A DNA stretch of 6,590 nt from Nitrospirota bacterium (GTDB lineage: Bacteria > Nitrospirota > Thermodesulfovibrionia > Thermodesulfovibrionales > Magnetobacteriaceae): contig JADFXO010000217.1 in the NCBI GenBank assembly GCA_015233485.1, forward strand, positions 1 to 6,590, read 5' to 3'. Shown piece after piece: positions 1 to 5,917 of this stretch. The position numbers were made by a program, and so were the translations under genes. A model generated the notes under the pieces. It searched no databases and was not told the DNA's origin. It saw only the letters and a program-made list of their open reading frames with translations. The stretch's first letter is position 1. Each line of letters opens with the position of its first letter.

Positions 1-632
1 TCAAAGTCCCTTCCGGCTCTGGTCTTAATGCCCTGGGCTTTCAGTGTCCGGCATATAGCCGATAGATTGTGTCCTTTGCCATATAAGGCATTTACCATGC
101 CCTTTACGGCCAGCTCTTCACTCGATACGGCCAGCTCTTTACCTGCCCTTATATTGCCATAAGGAATACTGCCTACAACTTCCCCGTGCCGCTTTTTGTG
201 TTGCATGGCCTTAGCGGTTCTGTGTTTTATTTGCCTTCTTTCCATTTCACCTAAAAATGCCTTCATAGCAAAGCTCATAAAGCCATCAGGGTTCGATGTG
301 TCAACCGCGCCCTCGATAGTGTGAAGCTGTACGTCATGCTCATTAAGAAGACGCTCCAGAGATAGCAGAGTAAGCATATCCCTGGACAATCTTTCGAGCG
401 AGTACAAAACAACTATGTCCACGTCCCCGGTCTCAATGGCATCCAGTAGGGTTATAAAGCCCGGCCTTGCCTTGTTCTTACCGCCGGATATTCCTTCATC
501 GGCTATCACGTCGATAAGCTCAAAGCCTTTATAGGCACAATAAGCGGTAATCCGTTCACGCTGGTTATCAAGCGATACACCTTCAAGCGCTTGTCCTTCC
601 GTGCTCACTCTGATATATCCGATTGCTTTCAT
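1..632 (-). CDS. Serine recombinase (resolvase/invertase family), C-terminus cut by the window edge
   Basis: Read from ATG at 632-630, the frame stays open for 210 codons to the left edge with no stop, so the gene is partial. The N-terminus GYIRVSTEGQ carries the serine-recombinase nucleophile (Ser10) with Arg8. The second active-site motif YSLERLSRD supplies Arg81 and Arg84, and FLGEMERRQIKHRT (about 126-139) is the start of helix E. KRHGEVVGSIPYG (about 147-159) is the usual junction into the small DNA-binding domain. The end, GIKTRAGRDF, resembles the last part of compact members of the family, so little is probably missing. Known role of the family: site-specific cleavage and strand exchange through a 5' phosphoserine link, for integration, excision or resolution. 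A run of five G lies 6 nt before the ATG as ribosome-binding site. It is transcribed away from the RHH/HTH operon. Substrate sites are unknown. Confidence 0.93.
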   Translation of the reverse strand, partial: MKAIGYIRVSTEGQALEGVSLDNQRERITAYCAYKGFELIDVIADEGISGGKNKARPGFITLLDAIETGDVDIVVLYSLERLSRDMLTLLSLERLLNEHDVQLHTIEGAVDTSNPDGFMSFAMKAFLGEMERRQIKHRTAKAMQHKKRHGEVVGSIPYGNIRAGKELAVSSEELAVKGMVNALYGKGHNLSAICRTLKAQGIKTRAGRDF

Positions 633-673
633 GCTTAACCCCCTATATTTTTATATATAAAGTCTACATTATT

Positions 674-702
674 ATTTTATAACATTATTAGAATTATGTC
701 AA
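674..702 (-). promoter_or_regulatory. Predicted sigma-70 promoter of the recombinase gene
   Basis: On the minus strand, a perfect -35 TTGACA (702-697) is followed after 17 bp by TAAAAT (679-674), about 40 nt upstream of the recombinase ATG. It lies back to back with the promoter of the RHH operon, their -35 boxes being only 8 bp apart, so one regulator could control both. Confidence 0.7.
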
Positions 703-710
703 TAGAAATG

Positions 711-739
711 TTTACTTTATTTTAATTATACTTTATAAT
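711..739 (+). promoter_or_regulatory. Predicted sigma-70 promoter of the RHH-HTH operon
   Basis: TTTACT (711-716), 17 bp, and a perfect TATAAT (734-739) give a start near 746 and a leader of about 50 nt before the RHH gene. A TGTTTAC/GTAAACA inverted pair (709-715 and 767-773) brackets the -10 box and transcription start. A second TATAAT at 778-783 has no good -35 and would give an almost leaderless message, so it is less likely. Confidence 0.7.
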
Positions 740-747
740 AATAAATA

Positions 748-762
748 CATAACGTGGTTATG
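748..762. promoter_or_regulatory. Candidate operator palindrome just after the predicted transcription start
   Basis: CATAAC and GTTATG form a perfect 6-bp inverted repeat around a 3-bp centre (CATAACGTGGTTATG). It sits a few bases downstream of the predicted transcription start of the RHH-HTH operon, where a bound repressor would block transcription. The dyad is seen directly. Binding by the RHH or HTH protein encoded just downstream is inference. Confidence 0.45.
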
Positions 763-795
763 CAGTGTAAACAAAATTATAATGGGTAGGTGAAC

Positions 796-1002
796 ATGGC
801 ACGACCAAAAAGGGATAACGTAGAACGTGAAATATTCAGTGTCCGGGTTGATTCAGAGCTTGCCCGGCAATACCGGCATAGAGCCATAGATATGAGAGTG
901 TCGCTTTCAGAGCTTATCGAACGTGCCCTACGTCAATACATCACGGCACCTATACAGACAGACAATATAGACAAGTCCGTGTCACATATGGACAATACTT
1001 AG
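796..1002 (+). CDS. Small ribbon-helix-helix DNA-binding protein
   Basis: The product is 68 aa from ATG 796. A GTG at 790 would add two residues, but the AGG at 788-790 sits 5 nt before ATG 796 and overlaps the GTG, so 796 is preferred. The sequence fits a CopG/MetJ/Arc-type fold. A short strand EIFSVRVDSEL (about 12-22) would pair with its partner in the dimer and lie in the major groove. It is followed by helix A (about 22-33), a turn with SLSE (36-39), and helix B LIERALRQYI (about 40-49). The remaining 18 residues are polar and probably disordered. In plasmids, phages and satellites such proteins are autoregulators, copy-control or partition factors, acting as dimers on short repeats. It is first in a two-gene operon and divergent from the recombinase, so it may repress either or both. 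The exact role is not recognisable. Confidence 0.82.
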   Translation: MARPKRDNVEREIFSVRVDSELARQYRHRAIDMRVSLSELIERALRQYITAPIQTDNIDKSVSHMDNT

Positions 1003-1013
1003 GACAATGGACA
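990..1013 (+). repeat. GGACA triplet, copy 1 (at the RHH/HTH gene junction)
   Basis: Three GGACA units start at 990, 1002 and 1009. The last two are the first five bases of adjacent 7-bp units (GGACAAT, GGACAAA). The triplet covers the end of the RHH gene, its TAG stop and the ATG of the next gene. The same arrangement, with identical 12- and 7-bp steps, recurs at 1181. It could be a protein-binding array or an RNA-level signal. Function is unknown. Confidence 0.55.
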
Positions 1014-1417
1014 AAGAGCTTGTCTCAATAAAGGTAGCCGCTAAAGCTTTGGAAGTGTCCGAAAAGACTATCCTTAGATACCTGAAAACCGGCCGTTTAT
1101 CTACCGTCAAGGAAGGTAGACGGACATATCTGTTATCCAATGAAGTACGGACATTCAAACAGACACGAAAAACAGAGAAAGGACAAAGTAAGGGACAAGG
1201 GACAGACACCAAAGACACCGTGTCCCTAACTCGTGTCGAGTATGAAAAGCTCCTTACCGAGTTAGGAGAGCTTCGGGAACGTAACCGCCTGTTACTCGAA
1301 TATAGGCTTACAAAAGATAGCGAGATAAACGAATTGAAACAAAAGCTCGAAGCGGTCGAACGTACCCCTGTACTTCAAGGCATAGCCAAAAAACTGTTTT
1401 CCAGGTTCGTCAAATAG
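1007..1417 (+). CDS. Excisionase/MerR-like helix-turn-helix protein with coiled-coil tail
   Basis: The product is 136 aa. Residues about 6-48 match the excisionase-type winged HTH pattern: VAAKALEVSEKTILRYLKTG forms the HTH, then GRLSTVKEGRRTYLLSNEVRTF the wing. A Lys/Gln/Thr-rich linker (about 50-72) leads to a long charged helix, about 76-120 (YEKLLTELGELRERNRLLL and ELKQKLEAVE), very likely a coiled coil for dimerisation. The C-terminus LFSRFVK is basic and amphipathic. It begins 4 nt after the RHH stop. The nearest AGGA is only 2 nt from the ATG, so translation is probably coupled to the RHH gene. Excisionase-like proteins direct recombinases or act as repressors, which would suit the recombinase next door, but no specific family member is recognised. 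Its coding sequence is unusually rich in GGACA/TGTCC pentamers. Confidence 0.82.
   Translation: MDKELVSIKVAAKALEVSEKTILRYLKTGRLSTVKEGRRTYLLSNEVRTFKQTRKTEKGQSKGQGTDTKDTVSLTRVEYEKLLTELGELRERNRLLLEYRLTKDSEINELKQKLEAVERTPVLQGIAKKLFSRFVK
1181..1204 (+). repeat. GGACA triplet, copy 2 (inside the HTH gene)
   Basis: GGACA occurs at 1181, 1193 and 1200, the same 12- and 7-bp steps as copy 1, which lies 191 bp upstream. It falls in the codons of the Lys/Gln/Gly linker of the HTH protein, a region under little protein constraint. An inverted TGTCC at 1221-1225 makes a dyad with the unit at 1200. The units are seen directly; function is unknown. Confidence 0.55.
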
Positions 1418-1530
1418 CGCTCTTGCGATATGAAGACACCAAAGGGATAGAGTGTACCCGTCATGGCCGCCCGGCACCCGTAGAGGCTCCGGCCATAGGG
1501 CAGGGTATCCGTGCCATAGCCTATGGAAAG

Positions 1531-1556
1531 CGTCAAGGTACTGTGACGACTTTTTT
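1531..1556 (+). terminator. Weak candidate Rho-independent terminator of the RHH-HTH operon
   Basis: CGTCA (1531-1535) pairs with TGACG (1544-1548) around an 8-nt loop, and two bases later comes a run of six T (1551-1556). The 5-bp stem is short, so efficiency is doubtful. The palindrome CCATAGCCTATGG lies 4 bp upstream. It sits 110 bp after the stop of the HTH gene in the correct orientation. Confidence 0.4.
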
Positions 1557-1706
1557 ACCATGCGCGTACCCATAGGCGCGGAAAAGCGCAGTTTATAAAA
1601 TCCTGAAAAAACGTGTCCGTTTTCCGCGAAATAGGCTTATTTTAGAATACATTAACCTAAAAAATGGCGTGTTTCCTTGTTTTAACATGTCCTATAATCG
1701 CTCACC

Positions 1707-1713
1707 CCGGACA
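1707..1713 (+). repeat. Left arm of an inverted repeat split by the transposon
   Basis: CCGGACA here is the exact reverse complement of TGTCCGG at 5979-5985, on the other side of the transposon. Deleting the transposon and one TTCAT copy puts the two arms 21 bp apart as a 7-bp stem. Both arms contain the GGACA/TGTCC pentamer that recurs through the neighbouring operon. It may have been a terminator or a binding site between the convergent genes. Confidence 0.5.
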
Positions 1714-1718
1714 TTCAT
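1714..1718 (+). repeat. Target-site duplication TTCAT, left copy
   Basis: TTCAT directly abuts the left terminal repeat and is repeated at 5958-5962 directly after the right one. Five base pairs is the usual Tn3-family duplication, and an AT-rich target is typical. Its perfect state indicates one transposition event without later rearrangement of the ends. Confidence 0.88.
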
Positions 1719-1758
1719 TGGGTAAAATTAAACATTTAGGGGAAAAGCGACATAGGAT
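1719..1758 (+). repeat. Left terminal inverted repeat (40 bp)
   Basis: It begins TGGGTAAAATTAAACATTTA and ends GCGACATAGGAT, and matches the reverse complement of 5918-5957 at all 40 positions. The next inner base differs (T against C), fixing the inner limit. The outer limit is set by the 5-bp duplication. A GGG-rich outer tip and a length near 38-40 bp are typical of Tn3-family ends and serve as the transposase binding and cleavage site. Confidence 0.95.
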
Positions 1759-1768
1759 TTAGTATACT

Positions 1769-1785
1769 CCCTTGATTCATCAGGG
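1769..1785 (-). terminator. Short hairpin after the transposase stop
   Basis: On the minus strand CCCTGA, a 4-nt loop and TCAAGGG can form a 6-bp stem with one bulged base, 8 nt after the transposase stop. No T run follows, so it is only a weak terminator candidate. A stop here would limit transcription out through the left end. The 8-bp palindrome AGTATACT lies beside it at 1761-1768. Confidence 0.25.
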
Positions 1786-1792
1786 TTTATGG

Positions 1793-4700
1793 CTATTTTC
1801 CACCTCCCGATGTAGCTATCTGAAACGCCAATAAATCTGGGAGGTGAAATTGAATTGAATCTTTCAAAATCTCATCGGAAAAATCATACTCACCTTGCAA
1901 GTTGATATGTTGCCAGGCTATCACCGACCCGTTTTTGATGACATCCAATAGATTCACCCTTTCGTTGTCAGTTTGGGCATCCACCAGCATTTTGGAGAGG
2001 TATAGGTAATTCCAGCAGATGATGGCATTCTCAATCAACCGCTTACATCCATCTACAATCAGTTGTTCGTCCTTGGTCGCCTGCTGAAATTCCTGATTGT
2101 TCCCGTAAAAGACGGCCTTCCCAAACTTGTTCGAGCTTTCCAGTTTATTGAGCTGTTTTTCAATCGATTGCCGAAGATCTACATCATCAATGTACTTCAG
2201 GAGGAAGAGCGTTTTAATGATTCGCCCAAACTCCTTCAATGAGCGATACAATGGATGCTGTTTGGAATAGGAACTGAGCCTTCGGAAAAGCTGTGATGCG
2301 GAAGATTCCTTCAGCCGTATCGTAGCAACCAGTCGCAGAATGTCGTCCCAGTGCTCATCGATGATTTCTTTTTTTATTGTTCCAGTCGGTAGGATGGGAT
2401 ATCCGAGTTTCTTCATATTAGATACGCTATCAAAATCGTATAGATTCTGCTCTCGAAAATTCTTAATGCGTGGAGCAAAAGAAATTCCAAGCAAATGTGT
2501 CACGGCAAAAATGCTTTCGCTGTATCCGTGGGTATCTGTGGAATGAACGTCGCTCTGCACCACATCGTTATGAAGGAGCCCGTCAACGACGTAGGCGGCC
2601 TCCCGTTCAGATGAGTTAATTACCGTCGAGTAAAACAGCCGGTGGCTTTCGTCGATAAAGCTGTAGACGCTCACACCCTTCCCCTTTCCGAAATACTTGT
2701 ATGAATAGTTGGCATTTAGAGATTCTACACGAATAGCGAACTTCTGTCCGTCACTGCTGGTATGCGTGGCGTTTTGAGCCCGCTTGAAAATGCTCGGAAG
2801 CTGGAGCCTTTCGGTTATTTCCAGTATCCTGTTATTGGCCTGAATGATGTTTTCATTGGTGAAGTACCAATTGACGGTATGTTCCAGTTCATTCGTATTG
2901 ATGTTGCGTGATATCTGGGCAATCTTGCTCACTCCAAGGTTGCATCCATGAGCGATAATTCCCGCAAGAAATGCCCGTTCCGGTGGTTTCTCTCGGTTGT
3001 ACTTAATCTGCCAATGTTCCATAGTGTCCGTGAATCGAGAGAGTTTGTTCACTGTTGAGAGCACTTCAAACAAGGAGATGAACCGATCCTTCGGGAACAG
3101 CTCAAATTGGGTGTCTGAAATTTCCTCGTCCTCTGGTGGGGTATGCACCTTCATTCGATCATCTGTGCCAATGGTAACATGTGGATTATGCATGTTCATG
3201 ATATTTTCATTCGTTGTTTGGAATTGCACTCTGATGGCTTTCCTTAATTCATCCTTAAGATTGTCAAACGTTTTGAATGCCAGCAAGCCTGCCTTATCCA
3301 ATAATTCGTTATTCTCTTTAGCCCATGTTTCATGCGGAATCAGATAGTCCTCGAACGCCCTGTATTTGTACGAATACCTGAGATTCAATGCTCCAGATTT
3401 GATGCCGGAAGCCACGTGCTCGAAGAGCATGACTTTGTAAAGCGACATACGAATTTTCCCCTGTTTGTCAGAGACTCTGGATTGCTCATCTTTTTCAAGA
3501 AAATCTAAAGGTGGATTGATCACGATACCGTCTTTATTTTTGTAAAACCTGATGGCATCAATGAGTTGTTGGTTGGAGGTGCCTTCATCAAATTCGATAT
3601 TCTTGATAATGTCTGCTGCCCGGTTCTGGAGCTTGATCGATTTGGTCTCCAGCATGTCGTAATAGTCGTCGTTCTTCGTTATACGACTAGATTCCTTACT
3701 GAGGATTTCCAATTCCCCTTGCAGTGAGACGTATTCTATCCGTTGATCTTCAGTAAGAAATTGCTTGACTGCTTTAACCTTCTCTCCGTCCGTCAGTTGC
3801 TCATCCTGCACCGTTTTCTCAATCCGTTCCAGGATACCGAGGTGTTTCGTCAACTTTTGTGAAATCTCACCTATCATCCGGTGTTTGGATTGCCGTTCCT
3901 CGTAAAATCTTTCCTTGTTCTCGCGTGTACTGCTATTGATTGTTGTTTGAACAGATTGCATGAGTATTTCAATAAGGATATCGTTGAGTTGATAGAGCTG
4001 GTGAACGACAAAGGCTATAAGGAGAAGATGCCGATTTTCTTCCCTTCGGTGTATCTGGAAAATCTGAGATTTGATTACGATTTGGGCATAGTACTGGATA
4101 AGTTCGGAAGACAAGCCCAACCGCTCAATGATGGGTGTAAGTTCTCGGAAGAGCGTATGGAGGGACTTGAGGTCACGGACGTTTTCCTTGATTTTTGATG
4201 GTTTTGTAGATTGATTGCTTTTCTTGAGTAATGTCAACCGGTATCTCTTAATCTTCAAGACCTTTTTCTCACCATCAAGGTACTCGTCTTCCTCTCTCAG
4301 TAGTTCATCAAGCATTCGCCGGTCTTCTACAGAAAGGTTTCGGTCTAACAAAACAATCAGGGTTTCTTCAAAATTGTTAAGAGCCTGTGTGATAATTTCA
4401 GAAATAGCGTAGTATGTGGGAAGTTCGATCTTTTTGCGTCGGAGGAAATCAACCAGAGACAGGAACATGAGACGTGGCTTGGTTTGCTTGGAGCAAAGCG
4501 TTAACGCTTCCTGTATCAATAGCATCTTTGTATCCTCATCGAACTTGCGCCAGCCTAAATTTTTTAGAATAATTTCCTGATGTCTCTCACGTGTTCTCTT
4601 ATTGTAATCGGACAGATTCACTTCTTCCATGGATAGATCTAATCTTCCTATTGTAAATTCAACATCTTTCCTATGGAATCTGCTGGCAACAAAAAATTTG

Positions 4701-4891
4701 TTCACCGCACTGAAATACCCACATTGAAGAACGAATCCTACCTTGTTAATTGGAGTTCTGAATCCCGTCAAAGCCGTTCTCACCCAAAACGGCACGAAAA
4801 AAAACTTCTTTCTTTCCTCTCCATTGAACTCAGGAGGATTATCGAAAGCCTGGACTTCCTTCTGGCTGATAATTTTAATATGACTACTCAT
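1793..4891 (-). CDS. tnpA: Tn3-family transposase TnpA
   Basis: The product is 1032 aa, a normal full length for TnpA (about 1000 aa). The N-terminal region (about 1-165, with FFFVPFWVRTALTGFRTP and VGFVLQCGYFSAVNKFF) is the DUF4158-type DNA-binding part that recognises the terminal repeats. A long helical middle follows. The catalytic domain spans about 597-1004: YKYFGKGKGVSVYSFID (about 731-747), HSTDTHGY (783-790), EFGRIIKTLFLLKYIDD (887-903), QLNKLE (913-918), CWNYLY (959-964) and the family-typical WQHINLQGEYDF near the end. The likely DDE triad is Asp714, Asp786 and Glu918; Glu887 is the alternative, but its distance from Asp786 seems short for the family. The enzyme nicks both ends and joins them to target DNA. 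An in-frame TAG at 4901-4903 and no earlier ATG fix the start at 4891. No good ribosome-binding site directly precedes it (see the leader frame at 4884-4910). Confidence 0.96.
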   Translation of the reverse strand: MSSHIKIISQKEVQAFDNPPEFNGEERKKFFFVPFWVRTALTGFRTPINKVGFVLQCGYFSAVNKFFVASRFHRKDVEFTIGRLDLSMEEVNLSDYNKRTRERHQEIILKNLGWRKFDEDTKMLLIQEALTLCSKQTKPRLMFLSLVDFLRRKKIELPTYYAISEIITQALNNFEETLIVLLDRNLSVEDRRMLDELLREEDEYLDGEKKVLKIKRYRLTLLKKSNQSTKPSKIKENVRDLKSLHTLFRELTPIIERLGLSSELIQYYAQIVIKSQIFQIHRREENRHLLLIAFVVHQLYQLNDILIEILMQSVQTTINSSTRENKERFYEERQSKHRMIGEISQKLTKHLGILERIEKTVQDEQLTDGEKVKAVKQFLTEDQRIEYVSLQGELEILSKESSRITKNDDYYDMLETKSIKLQNRAADIIKNIEFDEGTSNQQLIDAIRFYKNKDGIVINPPLDFLEKDEQSRVSDKQGKIRMSLYKVMLFEHVASGIKSGALNLRYSYKYRAFEDYLIPHETWAKENNELLDKAGLLAFKTFDNLKDELRKAIRVQFQTTNENIMNMHNPHVTIGTDDRMKVHTPPEDEEISDTQFELFPKDRFISLFEVLSTVNKLSRFTDTMEHWQIKYNREKPPERAFLAGIIAHGCNLGVSKIAQISRNINTNELEHTVNWYFTNENIIQANNRILEITERLQLPSIFKRAQNATHTSSDGQKFAIRVESLNANYSYKYFGKGKGVSVYSFIDESHRLFYSTVINSSEREAAYVVDGLLHNDVVQSDVHSTDTHGYSESIFAVTHLLGISFAPRIKNFREQNLYDFDSVSNMKKLGYPILPTGTIKKEIIDEHWDDILRLVATIRLKESSASQLFRRLSSYSKQHPLYRSLKEFGRIIKTLFLLKYIDDVDLRQSIEKQLNKLESSNKFGKAVFYGNNQEFQQATKDEQLIVDGCKRLIENAIICWNYLYLSKMLVDAQTDNERVNLLDVIKNGSVIAWQHINLQGEYDFSDEILKDSIQFHLPDLLAFQIATSGGGK

Positions 4892-4910
4892 AAAAAATAT
4901 CTATCTTCAA
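4884..4910 (-). promoter_or_regulatory. Possible leader mini-frame coupled to tnpA translation
   Basis: AAAGGAG (4921-4915) is the only strong Shine-Dalgarno match before tnpA, yet it is 23 nt from the tnpA ATG, too far for direct use. It lies 4 nt before a TTG (4910-4908) that opens a frame of eight codons ending in TAG (4886-4884). The last bases of this frame contain the tnpA start (ATGAGTAG). Ribosomes ending there could restart on tnpA, which would hold transposase at a low level. The positions are seen directly; use of TTG and the coupling are inference. Confidence 0.4.
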
Positions 4911-5015
4911 ATCGCTCCTTTAGATATTGTACTTCTATCAACCGCAATGGCTTGACTTATAGTATAAAATTATATAAACTATAAATACTATATTGGCTTT
5001 TCAGGAACAACGACT
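4892..5015. promoter_or_regulatory. res: Divergent tnpA/tnpR control region and putative res site
   Basis: This 124-bp, very AT-rich interval lies between the divergent transposase and resolvase genes, the standard position of the Tn3 resolution site. TATAGT (4958-4963) and ACTATA (4978-4983) bound a 26-bp imperfect dyad in which 9 of 13 positions pair, a size fitting one resolvase dimer site. TATAGTAT (4958-4965) and ATACTATA (4985-4992) also form an 8-bp inverted repeat. The dyad overlaps the predicted tnpR promoter, so resolvase would also repress its own gene. The individual subsites I-III cannot be assigned with confidence. Confidence 0.6.
4952..4980 (+). promoter_or_regulatory. Predicted tnpR promoter
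   Basis: TTGACT (4952-4957) with TAAACT after 17 bp (4975-4980), or TATAAA after 15 bp (4973-4978), forms a reasonable sigma-70 promoter reading into the resolvase gene 35-40 bp downstream. It is embedded in the candidate resolvase-binding dyad. Confidence 0.5.
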
Positions 5016-5684
5016 GTGATGGAAGATAATCAAAGCAGAAACGATAGTGGAGCTCAACCACAGCGTAAGAATAAAACCGTTGCGTACCTTAGAATCTCCA
5101 CTGGCCAGCAAGACCTTAATAATCAAAAATTGGAGCTCCACGAGTATGCACACAAACATAACCTCAAGATTGACGAATTTTTTGAAGTTGAGGTATCTTC
5201 TCGTAAATCAACCAAAGAGAGAAAGATTGATAAACTCCTGGAGTACTTACAAGAAGGAGATTTTCTGATAGTTACCGAATTGTCACGGTTAGGACGGAGT
5301 GTTGGGCAAATAATCCAAATTATTGATGCACTGATTAAGACAAACGTCAAGTTCCTTGCAGTTAAGGAATCTATCAGAATAAACGGTAAACAAGATATTC
5401 AAACAAAGACTATGATTACAATGTTTGCCTTGTTTGCCGAAATTGAAAGAGACTTAATCTCAGAAAGGACTAAACAAGGGCTTATTGCTGCAAAAGAGAA
5501 AGGAATGCTGATAGGACGCCCTAAAGGAAGTGGAAAGTCGAGACTCGATGAGTTTAAACCTGAAATTGAGGCTTTATTAAACAATGGAAGCACTAAATCA
5601 TTTATCGCTAAAAGATATAGAACTTCCCTTAATAACCTTTATAAATGGATGAAAAAGCATAAATTTCCATTAAAGCGAAGTTAA
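5016..5684 (+). CDS. tnpR: Tn3-type serine resolvase TnpR
   Basis: The product is 222 aa from GTG 5016; ATG 5019 is the alternative. AGGA at 5003-5006 is 9 nt before the GTG and 12 nt before the ATG, slightly favouring GTG. VAYLRISTGQQDLNNQK (22-38) holds catalytic Ser28 and Arg26, and TELSRLGRS (87-95) holds Arg91 and Arg94. FAEIERDLISERTKQGL (140-156) is the dimer/DNA helix E. IGRPKG (166-171) is the usual hinge to the C-terminal HTH (about 182-214, ending NNLYKWMKKHKF). The catalytic residues are all present. It resolves cointegrates at res by recombination through a phosphoserine intermediate. Compared with classic resolvases of about 185 aa it has about 21 extra polar N-terminal residues and a slightly longer tail. 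It is divergent from tnpA and probably autoregulated through res. Confidence 0.95.
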   Translation: MMEDNQSRNDSGAQPQRKNKTVAYLRISTGQQDLNNQKLELHEYAHKHNLKIDEFFEVEVSSRKSTKERKIDKLLEYLQEGDFLIVTELSRLGRSVGQIIQIIDALIKTNVKFLAVKESIRINGKQDIQTKTMITMFALFAEIERDLISERTKQGLIAAKEKGMLIGRPKGSGKSRLDEFKPEIEALLNNGSTKSFIAKRYRTSLNNLYKWMKKHKFPLKRS

Positions 5685-5917
5685 ATAGCAAATTGGCTGC
5701 TGATACTGCTTTAAAGCCTCTATATGCATATGTTTAGTGTTATGCCAGCCTCTCCCGTGTCGGATTTCCCCGAAATATGCAATTTTACCAGAAACGAGCT
5801 TGGCGTACACCAGGGTAAAGACAGAAGAAGAGCAAATGCTCACAATGGCCTACAAACTCCGTTCAATCTATGACGTAAGGGTTTGGTCAGTTGTAAAATA
5901 TATGAATTATGAACCAG
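5685..5917. other. Right-end interval of the transposon between tnpR and the terminal repeat
   Basis: The interval is 233 bp with no complete gene. It contains a degenerate copy of the transposon end (5752-5791) followed by 126 bp before the true right repeat. A frame opens at 5737 and runs to 5940, into the terminal repeat, but has no clear ribosome-binding site and its first part reads through the degenerate repeat. Its segment EEEQMLTMAYKLRS followed by SVVKYMN has the helix spacing seen after the catalytic domain of many serine recombinases (E-Q, then LR, then LN). This makes a gene remnant possible but unproven. No strong hairpin terminator for tnpR is evident. Confidence 0.45.
5752..5791 (-). 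repeat. Degenerate internal copy of the transposon end
   Basis: Aligned without gaps to the right repeat 166 bp further on, 29 of 40 positions match; the core 5758-5789 matches at 26 of 32. Conserved blocks are TGTCG, TTTCCCC, AAAT and AATTTTACC. It has the same orientation as the true right end. The outer tip has CCAG where the intact end has CCCA, so it may no longer be cleaved. It is most simply the remnant of an older right end, or of a related element once adjacent. Confidence 0.75.

Larger units (their letters stand above)
1418..1713. other. Non-coding, inverted-repeat-rich intergenic stretch left of the transposon
   Basis: No convincing gene is present on either strand; the plus-strand frames starting here are short and lack ribosome-binding sites. 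It holds ATGGCCG...CGGCCAT, a 13-bp palindrome CCATAGCCTATGG (1514-1526), CGCGGAAAA (1577-1585) with its complement TTTTCCGCG (1620-1628), and an AT-rich hairpin TTTTAG...CTAAAA near 1640-1662. GGACA/TGTCC pentamers recur at 1614, 1688 and 1709. Before the insertion this stretch plus 5963-5989 lay between two convergent genes. Such a density of dyads could reflect terminators, an origin, or a recombination or packaging site. Which one cannot be decided from sequence alone. Confidence 0.5.

Noticed and set aside
990..1225. GGACA repeats as a CRISPR array
   Set aside because: The units are 5-7 bp with irregular spacing inside protein-coding DNA. There are no repeats of 20 bp or more with uniform spacers, and no cas genes.
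1292..1573. A 93-codon minus-strand frame overlapping the end of the HTH gene
   Set aside because: Its coding capacity mirrors the HTH gene and the GC-rich spacer. It has no ribosome-binding site and no recognisable domain.
1714..1720. A 7-bp target duplication ATTCATT flanking the transposon
   Set aside because: The repeats can be extended by one complementary base (T at 1719, A at 5957), which leaves a perfect 5-bp TTCAT duplication, the family norm. The longer match is explained by the base composition of the target.
1664..1762. A 32-codon plus-strand frame from ATG 1664 running into the transposon
   Set aside because: There is no Shine-Dalgarno sequence before it. The rebuilt empty-site version is equally short and resembles nothing known.
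2340..4984. Several plus-strand frames of 65-116 codons opposite tnpA
   Set aside because: They are antisense shadows of the long transposase gene, with low-complexity translations rich in Ser, Phe and Leu.
5047..5593. Alternative frames within tnpR on both strands
   Set aside because: They overlap the clearly functional resolvase frame and show no domains.
5685..5917. A passenger gene such as an antitoxin or resistance determinant at the right end of the transposon
   Set aside because: The only frame of note is 67 codons, overlaps both the degenerate and the intact terminal repeats, and lacks a clear ribosome-binding site.
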